A stretch of 64,000 bases of DNA from Azolla caroliniana (taxonomy: Eukaryota > Polypodiophyta), in contig JBHGNT010000009.1 in NCBI GenBank assembly GCA_043228905.1, positions 7,998,001 to 8,062,000 of the forward strand, written 5' to 3'. Of the stretch, positions 37,419 through 47,059 are shown one piece after another; position 1 is the first letter of the stretch, and every line of letters begins with the position of its first letter. The notes beneath the pieces were generated by a model, which worked only from the letters and a program-made list of their open reading frames with translations, did no database searches and had not been told where the DNA came from. Position numbers and translations under genes: made by a program.

Positions 37419-40400
37419 ATGAATAATAATGTAAATAAAGATATTCCTTGTACAATTTCATCTAATGGTGGTACTTTTATACTAAAAGTAAATAATAATA
37501 AAATACAAAATGCTTTCGAGTACTTTAAATGTTCTGGATTAATAGATGATGATGAAGAAATTCAAGATATGTTTGAAGAATTAAGTTTTGAAGATACAAT
37601 AACTCATTTGGAAGCAATGGAAGAAGACAACGAAATCCAAGTTCCTGTTCATTCAATCAAGATGTACGAGGTCATTGAAGAAGTTGCTCGAAAGGATCAT
37701 GAAGCACATGTACTAACAAAGTACAAGACAATGGAGAAGAAGGTTCGTCCTATTGCTGTTCCACTTCCAAGGGATAGTGAAAAAGCAATCAAAGAAGCAG
37801 CCACAGAGCCAATGATTAGAGACCCACGAAAGGTGGGACATGTGTTTACTCCGGAAACAATACAAGGGATGAAAATAGGAGGGGGTGACTTCCTATTACC
37901 TTCTGAAGAAAAGAAATTCAGGGAGATGTTAAAAATGCATGGAAAGGCGTTCGCATTCCAACCTGAGGAAATAGGGTGTGTGGATCCAGAAATTGTAGAG
38001 CCCATGGTTATATTCACTATTCCTCATATTCCATGGAACTTTAAGCCAATACCCATGCCTAGGGCTAGAATCCCTCAACTATTAGAACTTCTAAAAGAAA
38101 AGATAAGGATGGGTATCTTGGAACCATCAAACGCTCCTTACTCGAGTCGATGGTTCACTGTGTTAAAGAAAGATGGGCGACTCCGATTTATCCAAGATAT
38201 GCAACTCGTGAATAAGGTAACAATCCGAAACTCGGGAGTAGGGCCAATTGTGGATGAGTTCGCTGAGATGTTTGCAGGAAGAGCTATATATTCAATGGGA
38301 GACCTTTATTCCGGGTATCATCAATTTCAACTTGCTATCAAAAGTCGAGATATAACTTCTATCAAGACACCTATAGGGTTAGTACGGATGTGCACCTTGC
38401 GGCAAGGAGCGACCAACTTAGTGGCACATATGATGAATGGAATGAACAAGGTACTTCGTGATTTTATTCCTCATATTACAATGCCTTTTCTAGATGATGT
38501 TCCAATTAAGGGATGCAAGGAGGAAGAGAAGAACGAGGAATTGGATGAAAGTGGTTGCCGTCAATTTGTTGTTGATCATATCAAGGATTGTGAGAAGGTG
38601 CTATCAAGGATGGAAGAAGTGCATTTGACATTATCAGGGGTGAAGTCAATATTTGGGGCAAAAGAGATATTAATAGTTGGTCATATGTGTGGCCCATACG
38701 GGAGAAAGCCATCCCCGACCAAGGTCAATGCAATTCAAAATATGCAAGAGGAATGTACATCCGTCTCAGAAGTACGAAGGTTTCTGGGGGTATGTGTTTT
38801 TTACTGCAAATGGATTCCGCATTATGCCCATTTATCTGAACCTTTATATAGACTCCTAAGAAAAGGAGAGATATTTGAATGGAGTGAAGAGCATTCAGAG
38901 GCAATGAAGAAATTGAAGTACTACTTACCACAAGCTCCACCATTAAAGCAACCTGACTACACCCGACCCATATATCTCACAGTAGACTCTAGTCCCATTG
39001 GAATTGGATGGGTGATAAGCCAACAAGATGGGGAAGAAAGGTATCTAGTCTGATTCGGAGCAAAGGTTCTTAGTGGTCGACAAAGAAAATATGCACAGGT
39101 GAAAAGAGAGCTATGGGGGATAGTAACAGCAATAAAGACAGACAAAGATTACTTAATTGGTGCTAAAGTAATAATAGAAACAGATTGTTTGCCTATTCTT
39201 GGTTTCATAGCTAATTGTGATATTCCAGATCAAGCCATGTTAAGATGGTGTATCTATATTAGATCAGTCAACCCTGAAGTTCGACATATCTCTGGGAATA
39301 GAAATGCAGTAGCAGATATGTTATCAAGAGCAAGGTATGAGGAAGAGGAGATTCTAGATTCGGACGATGAGGACAAAGAACAAACAGTCCTTACCACAAG
39401 CATTACCCGGGAAAGAGGAATGCAATTTCTAGAAGAGGAGTATGAAGAAGAATTCAAGGAAATAGGGAAATACCTACAAACCCCTGACAAGTACAAAGGT
39501 CGATCTGGAAAAGAGTTCGCACAGTTTCGCAATAAAGCTCATAAGTTCTTCTTGCATGAAGGATATCTATGGCGACATCCGAAAACCAAGATTGGAAACC
39601 CGCAAAGAGTAATAGGTTCTGAAGGGCAAAGAAAGGAGATAACCAGAGAGCTGCATGACAAAGAATGGGCTGGTCATCGAGGAGTGTGGGCCACTTTTAG
39701 TAAGATTAAAGAACGATTTTGGTGGCCTCGATACTATGAGCAAATAAAAAAGTATGTGGAAACTTGTCCCACTTGTCAATATTATTCAAACGTAAAATTT
39801 TGTGATGAATTACACCCAACATACTCACCGGGGGTGCATTACAAGTGGATGATAGATTTGGTAACAATGCCACTTGGAGTAGGACAAAAGAGATACTTGG
39901 TTCTTGCTAGAGAAGATCTAACAAATCAAGTGGAAGGTCGTTCATTGCGAACAAAAGGGACATTAGGAGTATGTCAATTCATCTTGGAGGACATTATTTG
40001 TAGATATGGATGTGTCGGGAAGATAGTGGCAGATAGGGGAGAACTCAATTCTGCGGAAGCTCAAGATTTTTTCGACAAAATAGGAATTCGGCTTTCTTTG
40101 ACAACGGCGTACAATCCAGAAGCCAATGGAAAGGTAGAAAGGGGACATGGGCCAATAGTCAAAGCTTTGGCAAAGGCATGTAGAGGACAGGTTAGTGATT
40201 GGCCAAAAACCTTACCCTATGCACTATGGGCTGATAGGACAACTCACAGCACTGTTATTGGATATATGCCTGCAGAATTAATCATAGGACAGAAGCCAAT
40301 AATGTCAATTGAAGAAAAGATAACTACATGGGTTGTGTTGCCTTGGGAATCGGAAATGAGTACGGAAGATTTACTTGCGGTTCGAATACGACAACTTCAA

Positions 40401-40817
40401 TCAAGGACAGAAGACATAGAAGAAGCAACTACTAGATTGAAAGAGGCAAGAATCAAGAATAAGGACAGATTTGACAAGATGAAAAGAATACGACCAAGAA
40501 AGGTGCAAGAGGGAGATTGGGTATTAGTATATGATAGTAGCCTAGATAATCAATACAGTACTATTCGGAAGTTTGCAAAAAGATGGTTTGGACCTTATGA
40601 AGTTAGGAAAATAACAGATAAAGCCACATATTTCCTCAATGAATTAGATGGGACAGAAATTCGTATCCCAATTGCAGGAAAAAGGATTAAAATATTTAAA
40701 AGGAGGGAGTCATTAGAGCCTGAAATTTATGAAGTAGAAGAACTAAAAGAATCGGAAGAAGTGTTGGATGAACTCTGCACAACCAATTTGCAAGTTCAGA
40801 GGGGGTGGGTGTTGTGA
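37419..40817 (+). pseudogene. Ty3 pol: reverse transcriptase, RNase H, integrase; one in-frame TGA
   Basis: One frame of 1132 codons broken only by TGA at 39051-39053. The RT has IYSMGDLYSGYHQFQL (first Asp), LRQGATNLVAHM in the place of the usual plant [11 protein letters not shown], and FLDDVPIKG in place of YIDDILVYS. RNase H follows (LTVDSSPIGIGW, ETDCLPILG, AVADMLSRA). The integrase has an HHCC finger (HRGVW...CPTCQYY) and all three catalytic acids (MIDLV, VADRGELNS, EANGKVERGHG). A C-terminal GPYEVRKIT fold resembles the usual integrase end; no chromodomain. The stop sits where CGA (Arg) would be expected. The motif set reads to me like Ty3 elements of filamentous fungi rather than the standard plant Tat, Athila, CRM or Tekay groups. 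That is from memory and needs a tree. Confidence 0.85.
40798..40809 (+). promoter_or_regulatory. polypurine tract of the inner Ty3 element
   Basis: AGAGGGGGTGGG abuts the TGTTGTGAAG start of the 3' LTR, the normal site of plus-strand priming. Confidence 0.85.
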
Positions 40818-41551
40818 AGAATGTGTTTCACGATATAAAAATGAGCTTAAATGTTGTATTTAATAATATTTGAGAGACTTGAACCCACATCCTTATATAC
40901 GATGTACAATGTACATACCACTAGGCTAGGCTATTTATTTGTGAAAGTGTGTAATAAATGTGCTTCATGATATAAGAATCAAGCTATATATTGTATTAAG
41001 TAAAATTGAGGGACTTGAACCCTCAACCTTGTATACCAAACACCAAGCATACACCACTAAGCTAGGTTAATTATTTTAAAATGTATTTTCATCATTATAC
41101 TTATCCCATATCTATTTTCATACATAGCCATCATTCATCACATGCAATGCATGTGCGCCAAATGGCGATCATGCATTACATGTAACTCATGCATTGCATG
41201 CATGCCATGCTCCCATACATTACCATATGCATGGCAACACTTATATAAAGGGGGGAAAGGGAAAACAAGGTAAGGAAGAAAAGAAGAGAAAATGGGAGAA
41301 AAGAATTTAAGCAAGTATTGAAGATATCTTATTTGGTGAAGAGCCTCGAGTTTCAAAGTGGAAGTTGTGGGTTCAAATCAAGGGTCGGTATTGAAAAGAT
41401 TCATCTTGCGATCAAGGATTGTAAAGTTAGTAAAATATTATATTTTTAATATACATCATGTTTATATCATAAACTCTTGTTCTTTGAATCATACTTTGTC
41501 TCAATCTTCTTTCTTAAATCATACATTGTCTCTATCTTTTATCTATAATTG

Positions 41552-41592
<41 letters not shown>

Positions 41593-41722
41593 TTACTCGT
41601 AACTCTTCTTCTTACTATCCTTAACCATTCTATCATCATCATACAAGCCTTATTAAAAGTTAAGTTTCTTCAACTCCCCTTAACCTTAGTCCCCGCGACT
41701 TCGCCGCACGAACCACAACTAC
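40810..41722 (+). repeat. 3' LTR of the inner Ty3 element
   Basis: Same layout as the 5' LTR: two antisense tRNA-like units, the sense unit near 41335-41379, and a longer (TC)n(AC)n run at 41552-41594. The CACAACTA end is shared with the 5' LTR. Confidence 0.82.
40875..41064 (-). other. two tandem tRNA-like units (3' LTR, antisense)
   Basis: Unit 1: A box TAGCCTAGTGG (40928-40918) and B box GGTTCAAGTCT (40885-40875). Unit 2: A box TAGCTTAGTGG (41064-41054) and B box GGTTCAAGTCC (41021-41011). The units are about 136 bp apart, so the start of the LTR itself appears to have been duplicated in tandem. Confidence 0.75.
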
Positions 41723-41727
41723 CCCGA

Positions 41728-41902
41728 CAGTGGAAAAGGCCTTGTAGTGAACTTCATCATGGCCGAGGTGCACCAAGTCATGACACAGAGCAAGGTGCAA
41801 CAGACACAATGGGAAGTGCAAGATGAGGTTCGACAAGCCGCCAACGAGATATTGGTTGCCAAGATCCATGAGATAGAGGAAGGAAAGCTCATTGACGTAC
41901 AA
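41728..41902 (+). pseudogene. gag of the outer Ty3 element, part after the insertion
   Basis: Directly continues the frame of the zinc-knuckle gag interrupted at 35862: SGKGLVVNFIMAEVHQVM, then QAANEILVAKIHEIEEGK. It is followed at 41884 by the right copy of the 190 bp repeat, so pol of the outer element is missing. Confidence 0.65.
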
Positions 41903-42078
41903 TTATATATGTTAACATTGATTTCTTCCCATATATCTTAAGAGGAATAGATAGGTATCTTCTTAAAGTCCACGGGAGACCAATTGCCAATGGTGAGGAT
42001 CAATTTTGGATTCTCGCAAACTTATGACTTTGATGTTGCAATGTCATACATCACTCACCAAACTCAAACCCATGGCTT
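41884..42078 (+). repeat. ~190 bp direct repeat, right copy
   Basis: Matches 33601-33793. It is preceded by a purine-rich stretch (GATAGAGGAAGGAAAG), which would suit the junction of an internal region with a 3' LTR. Confidence 0.85.
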
Positions 42079-42672
42079 CTAATAGCATATTTTAGGTGCT
42101 ATTAAACAAACTATCATTATATAGCACATGATTAGCATGTAATGCTATCTAATTATAATATTTATCTTCAAATGAATATAACATCAAACTCATTTCTTGA
42201 GAGGCATAATATATAATCAACTAATTAGGATAATTTTAAAATAATAAAATTTCCTTATTAAGGTACAAAAAAATGAAGGAAATAGTCACCATTCATTAAA
42301 TATTTGGTTATAAAAAGCTTTTCATTCTATGATGCATATTGCAATTTGAGTGGATAGACATATTTTTTATTCATCATTACGTTCAGATCAATGTTTGTAA
42401 CATATGCAATAATCCACATAGTTCTTTCTAGGGTTCTAGGCTCAATTTCATGATTGATATGGTCTAAACTAGCAAGCCCTTGCCACTAATCTCTTAGATA
42501 AGATCCTTTGATAGGGAATTTTCCTATTGATGATTATATTTGTGGATGACTTGGTGACGATAAGGAGTTAGTAAATAAGAAACAATTAGTTGAGTGGTTG
42601 ATTTGTATCTACCAAACATCTCACCTCAAATGCTTACAATCTACGGATACACTAAAGAATCCTTATAGACCA

Positions 42673-42703
<31 letters not shown>

Positions 42704-42720
42704 CAAGCATCTTGGTGGTC
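42079..42720. other. AT-rich spacer without a gene
   Basis: Nothing coding is seen. It ends in a (GA)n microsatellite at about 42664-42702, where base composition switches abruptly to GC-rich. Confidence 0.5.
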
Positions 42721-42880
42721 ATTACTCAATGGAAGTATTCCTTTATACCCCGTTGTTCTCCACGCACCATCCTTCGCTCTTGCCACCCATCTGCCGATCT
42801 CGGCACCTTACGGCTTCGTCTCTCGCCGCGTGCTTGCCTCTCAAAGGCTCGACCGGTCCGCCGTTGCTAGTCACTCGTTG

Positions 42881-44503
42881 CTACTCTTTCGGGTGCATGC
42901 TTACTTCTTGGCCCTTCGCTGGCCGTAGTGCATGCTCCGTTTTACGCCGTAGTGCATACTTTGTATTACGCGCCTCATCCGTCGTAGACCCGACCCCCGC
43001 GTCGGTCTCTTCGTCCTTTGTTGTTGTAGCCCCTTCCGACTCCGGCTTGCCGTCTGGGCCATGCTCGTCCGTCTTCACGCACCGGGTACCCGTTCCGGTA
43101 GCCTCGTCCGTTCCGGTCTCCGACTCCTCGCCGCCACCCGCCGTCTCTTCGATCTTATGTTGATCCGCAACCGCCGAAGTCTCAAGAATAGGTGTGGAGG
43201 GTTCCTCTTCCTCTCGGTCTTCCGCCAAGCCGTAATCACCGTGCCCAGTTAGCCTCCTTCTCGCACTCACCGGCTCCCACCGAGTGTTGTGGCCCGTTCG
43301 CCTCGACCTCCAATCATGCCGACATAGCCTTCGCCCGGATCGGTCTCGGCCGATCGAGTTCCGGTTTGGTCGGCTCCCTTTCGTAATCGTAACCGGCCGG
43401 TACATGTTTGTCCGCACAAATCCGGCCTTGCCGTTTCTTCTTTGATTCGGGCCCGGTTGACCGGACCCCGCTCCAATCTTCTTCCGCCTCGTCTTCCGGT
43501 CGTGTCGGATTATCGACCGGTTTATCTTCCAATCGGGTCGGTTCCCGACTCTCTCCTCCTTGCCGCTCCCAACCTCTCTGTCAGTCCTCTTGTATGTGCC
43601 CGTTCCGGGCCTCGCATCCTCATCTTCGCACGTGTTCGCTCCGGTCCATGCCTCCTCATGGCCACCGCCCTTCTCTCCGGTCTTATGTTGGCATTCGAGC
43701 GCAACCGTCGTGGTCTCCGGTTCCGGTGTCGAGGGGTCTTTCCTCCGTCCGCTATGACCTTCCTCGTCGTTGTTTCGGTCGTCCGCTTTGCCGCCGCCAC
43801 CTTCCATCTCTCCAGTCTCACGTGGGCTCTCGGGGCCGACCGCCGAATTCTCTAGAATAGGTGTGGGTAAGGTCCCGGCACCTCCGCTCGTCGTTGTTGT
43901 AGCCGCCTCCGTACGGACGTCGTTGTCCGCGGCTCCCCCATCTCTGATTCCGCAAGCCTCGATTATGCTTGCCGCCCCTTCTTCCTCGCTTTCCTTGCCG
44001 TTGTCTTGGTTTCCCTCCTTGTCGCCGCCATTGCCCGTCGCTCTAGGTGTCACGCCGGCACTCGGGTCGGCCGCCGGAGCCTCTAGGACCGGTGTGGGTA
44101 AGGACCTGGCACCGCCGCTCGTTGTGTCCGTAGCCGCTTCCGTTCGGACGTCGTTGTCCGCAGCTAACCTGCCTCCAATCGCGCAAGCCTTGATTACGCT
44201 TGCCACCGTCTCTTTCATGTCGTCGTCTCGGTTTCCCGCCTTGCCGCCGCCACCGTCCGTCACTCTAGGTCTCACACCGGCTCTCGGGCTGGATGCCGGA
44301 GTCTCTAGGACCGGTGTGTGTAAGGTCGCGGCAACGCCGCTTGTCTCCTCCTCACTCGATGTTTCGGGCCGCCATGTCCCGAATCCGTAGTTACCGGCCT
44401 CCATGGCCGTCCCTTCACCGCAAGGCAAGAGGGTCGCTTGCTCTGCGCCCTCTCCTATGTCGCCGTTGTACGCTCTCCCCGCCTGAGGCTGCTTCCTCCG
44501 CAT
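42881..44503 (-). CDS. GC-rich low-complexity ORF with repeated modules, probably part of a gag-like polyprotein
   Basis: 540 codons open on the minus strand, rich in Gly, Glu, Thr, Arg and Asp, with no hydrophobic core or known catalytic motif. It is built of related modules: P-T-P-(V/I)-L-E-(T/A/N) then 15-20 residues, a Gly-rich GGGGKAGNRDDD-like acidic stretch, SIIEACGI-like, and AADNDVRTEAAT. At DNA level the 222-233 bp repeat starts near 43855, 44088 and 44311, with fainter copies near 43190 and 43530. It follows gag-like sequence (44691-44911) in another frame. The function is unknown; it may be a hypervariable, repeat-expanded gag tail. The plus-strand open frames over the same DNA are side effects of GC richness. 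Confidence 0.5.
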   Translation of the reverse strand: MRRKQPQAGRAYNGDIGEGAEQATLLPCGEGTAMEAGNYGFGTWRPETSSEEETSGVAATLHTPVLETPASSPRAGVRPRVTDGGGGKAGNRDDDMKETVASVIKACAIGGRLAADNDVRTEAATDTTSGGARSLPTPVLEAPAADPSAGVTPRATGNGGDKEGNQDNGKESEEEGAASIIEACGIRDGGAADNDVRTEAATTTTSGGAGTLPTPILENSAVGPESPRETGEMEGGGGKADDRNNDEEGHSGRRKDPSTPEPETTTVALECQHKTGEKGGGHEEAWTGANTCEDEDARPGTGTYKRTDREVGSGKEERVGNRPDWKINRSIIRHDRKTRRKKIGAGSGQPGPNQRRNGKAGFVRTNMYRPVTITKGSRPNRNSIGRDRSGRRLCRHDWRSRRTGHNTRWEPVSARRRLTGHGDYGLAEDREEEEPSTPILETSAVADQHKIEETAGGGEESETGTDEATGTGTRCVKTDEHGPDGKPESEGATTTKDEETDAGVGSTTDEARNTKYALRRKTEHALRPAKGQEVSMHPKE

Positions 44504-44916
44504 CCTCCGATCGCCTCCGGCCCGACTCCATAATAAGTCCTTCTTCGGCTTCGATTTTCCCCTTCACAAGCTCGCATGCCTCCCGTATTAGCGCTTCTAG
44601 GTTGAGCTGCTCCGAACCGTTTTGCGTTGAGCTCTCTTCCGGCGGTAGTGCGTACTCACTCGCCGCTCTCTCTTCTCCGTCGTTCGCGGGTCACGTTGTT
44701 GCCGACCGCTCCCCTTCGGGTTGCCGGCATACCCACTCCGGTTTCGCGTATCCATACGCTTCCAATAGAGCTCCCTCGAAGGACTCCCATGACTCGTGAG
44801 CTTCTTGTAGTTCCTTGACATCCTTGTGTACCGATACGGCCACCACTCGCGGAAAATACTCTAGTCGCATCGCCTTGTCCACGCCCCCTTTCGCCATCTC
44901 GGCCTTGTAGGCTCCC

Positions 44917-45371
44917 TGTTACGAGCATGACCATATAATATCCCGTGGTAAGAATTTACCGTAGTATTCTATACATGTGGATAAGTGTGAGGGTTAAATG
45001 AGAGTGTAAAGAAGGGGAGGATTACTTTTAATCCTCGGGATTGAGACAACCCGTTAGGTCAAGTGTGAACATGCCTGGGGGCCTTGGGTATCGCTATAAA
45101 TAAGAGGCCTAGCTACCCTCATTTGATCATCTTTTGACTACATCGAGACTCTGCTCGTGTGGTGGGTCAACTCTTGTAGCGAGCGCGCCAGCACCAGGTA
45201 CGACTCGACGCCACGGCGGTGGTATGGGACGCCGATCGAGGCTCGAGTCCGTCTCGATCCCTTCGCTCGGGGGTGGTCGGGTGGATCGGCACCCTTCTTT
45301 CTCTTTCTCCTTTCTATCTATCTTTTCATTATCCTTATCTTAAGCTTACATTAGTACTATGATCTATAATA
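44917..45371 (+). repeat. 5' LTR of the chromovirus
   Basis: 455 bp. The TATA box CTATAAATAAG at 45094-45104 implies transcription starting about 30 bp downstream. AT-rich at both ends with a GC-rich middle (45180-45290). Confidence 0.95.
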
Positions 45372-45373
45372 TT

Positions 45374-45383
45374 TGGTATCAGA
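45374..45383 (+). promoter_or_regulatory. primer binding site of the chromovirus
   Basis: TGGTATCAGA, two bases after the LTR, matching the initiator tRNA-Met 3' end for ten bases before diverging. Confidence 0.85.
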
Positions 45384-45627
45384 TTTTTTTACTAATGTTT
45401 CTTTGTTTTTCATTTGTCTTTTGATTGATGCTGATCGATCATTGTGCGGTTGGCCTTGATCCAGACAACGATCAACAAAGAACTTCGGTAACTCTTTCCA
45501 TATTTTTTTTTCTATTCTCTCTTCTCCCATCTAATCATGTGTTTAGTTTATATGTAATTTTTTTCATTAAATCAATGATGTTGTAGTGGTCTTTAATTGA
45601 TTAACTAAAACGTTTACATATGTGCAC

Positions 45628-45870
45628 GAGGTCAATACCTCGTTTGACATATTGATAATATGTGATGAGTGTCGTATGCGTACGAGGTTAATACCTCAAT
45701 TACGTATTACGTTCACGAACATATGTTACGTTTGCGTATGAGTTTAATACCTTAATTTGTTGTAAACGATATGCGTTTGGTCTCGTATGCGTAAGAGGTC
45801 AATACCTCCATTGCGTATTACGATGATCTCTTATTTGTGGATGTTTCGTGTGCGTAGAGGTATATACCTC
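45628..45870 (+). other. five regularly spaced short hairpins in the chromovirus leader
   Basis: GAGGTCAATACCTC-type inverted repeats (stem GAGGT/ACCTC, short loop) at 45628, 45684, 45740 (decayed), 45795 and 45857. Spacing is about 56 bp, each in a GCGTA(C/A)GAGGT...ATTACGTATTACG context. They lie in the 1.7 kb untranslated leader between primer site and gag-pol start. Confidence 0.75.
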
Positions 45871-46539
45871 GATTACGTATCTCGATCACATCATTTGTGG
45901 CTATTTAATATAACGATATGTTTAATATAGGCATATGTGGTCACATATATACGTATTTGATCGTATATATGTGAAAAGTAAACATATGTGTATATTCGTT
46001 ATTACGTGATTATGTCGAAAGTTGTCATGGTCGGGAAAAGGATGTTGGTGGCCGTCCTCATATTTTTGTGAGAATGGCGTTGTCACCATTCCTTTTTCAA
46101 CAATTTTTTATTGTTGACAACCCCGTTGATGACCTCGATTTCGTTACGTAAAGAAACGCAATAGCCATAATGATGTTGAGTACGTAGGGCTTGACCCACT
46201 TCAAGTGAGGTCGCTCCAATGACGCACGTATCCAACATCCTTCCCTCGTTACATGGATACGATGCCACCATGAGCTCGTTCTTACGAGAGGCATTCGTAA
46301 TGACGTGACCATGTGATGGCCCACGTGAGCCTACTACGAAACAAGGGCTCATTTGGCTTCACCATTAGGTTGCACTTTGGCGTATGCCATCGTAATTACG
46401 AGACTTGAGGTTAGGTAACGTACCAACATAGTTTTAGTAAATGAGGGCGAAATAAGGACCCTTGACATATATGTTCTTTTAAAAAAACATATATGATCAA
46501 TTGCCTCGCATATCTCTTATACGCATCAAACATTAAGCA

Positions 46540-46740
46540 TTCGAGAAGAGCAACTTACTTGGTTGGCTCAAGTGTTTAATGTATTTGTTCTCGAGGTCTC
46601 GAGTTCAAATATGACCAAGACCATACAACATCCTTGATACATATGACTATAACACATGTTTAGACTTAAGGTCTAAGTGCACCTCGGGGTCCTCGTAATA
46701 GGACTTAAAGAGCCGAAACCACTTATGTGGGCACCGAAAC
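46540..46740 (+). other. SINE-like tRNA-derived sequence in the chromovirus leader
   Basis: TTGGCTCAAGTG (46563-46574, A-box-like) and GAGTTCAAATATG (from 46601, B-box-like) are at tRNA-like spacing. Only the general layout of a plant SINE head is visible; borders and a tail were not found. Confidence 0.4.
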
Positions 46741-47059
46741 ATAGTTTATTGTTAACATTTTTTTTTCGTGTATAAACTATTCATGACGCGAACATACATG
46801 GTTGAGCCTCGGGGAGCCACCATGAAAAAATCGATATAGAGATCAGGGAAAGACATTTATTTGTCACCCCCATGGTTTTTAAAACACCTTTGTGTTACCA
46901 TAGTAACCTGATCTTGAACCTCATCTCATACGTCTAGAGGGGTATTGACGTGAGATAATGATATCGATTAATGCTCGCCCATGATATGTTTACATCACGA
47001 CAAGATGTTATGACTATATCTCTGACCTTATCCTATTTCTTTTCCAGAAATAATCTTAA

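Larger units (their letters stand above)
35868..41722 (+). mobile_element. Ty3/gypsy element with unusual pol and tRNA-like modules in its LTRs
   Basis: LTRs at 35868-36768 and 40810-41722. A polypurine tract AGAGGGGGTGGG (40798-40809) directly precedes the 3' LTR. The target duplication is imperfect, CGCGA (35863-35867) against CCCGA (41723-41727). The host gag frame reads on correctly across the site. Inside are protease, RT, RNase H and integrase but almost no gag, so the element is a gag-deleted derivative. The 3' halves of the LTRs differ by roughly 4 percent by eye and the 5' halves by more, so it is old compared with the chromovirus at 45-52 kb. Confidence 0.85.

Noticed and set aside
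43061-44818. Several plus-strand open frames over 42.9-44.8 kb
   Set aside because: Products of GC-rich, stop-poor DNA antisense to the 540-codon minus-strand frame; Ser/Arg/Pro-rich without any motif.
45134-45354. Short open frames repeated in both chromovirus LTRs (also 51697-51917)
   Set aside because: They exist twice only because the LTR is duplicated; no start context or homology.
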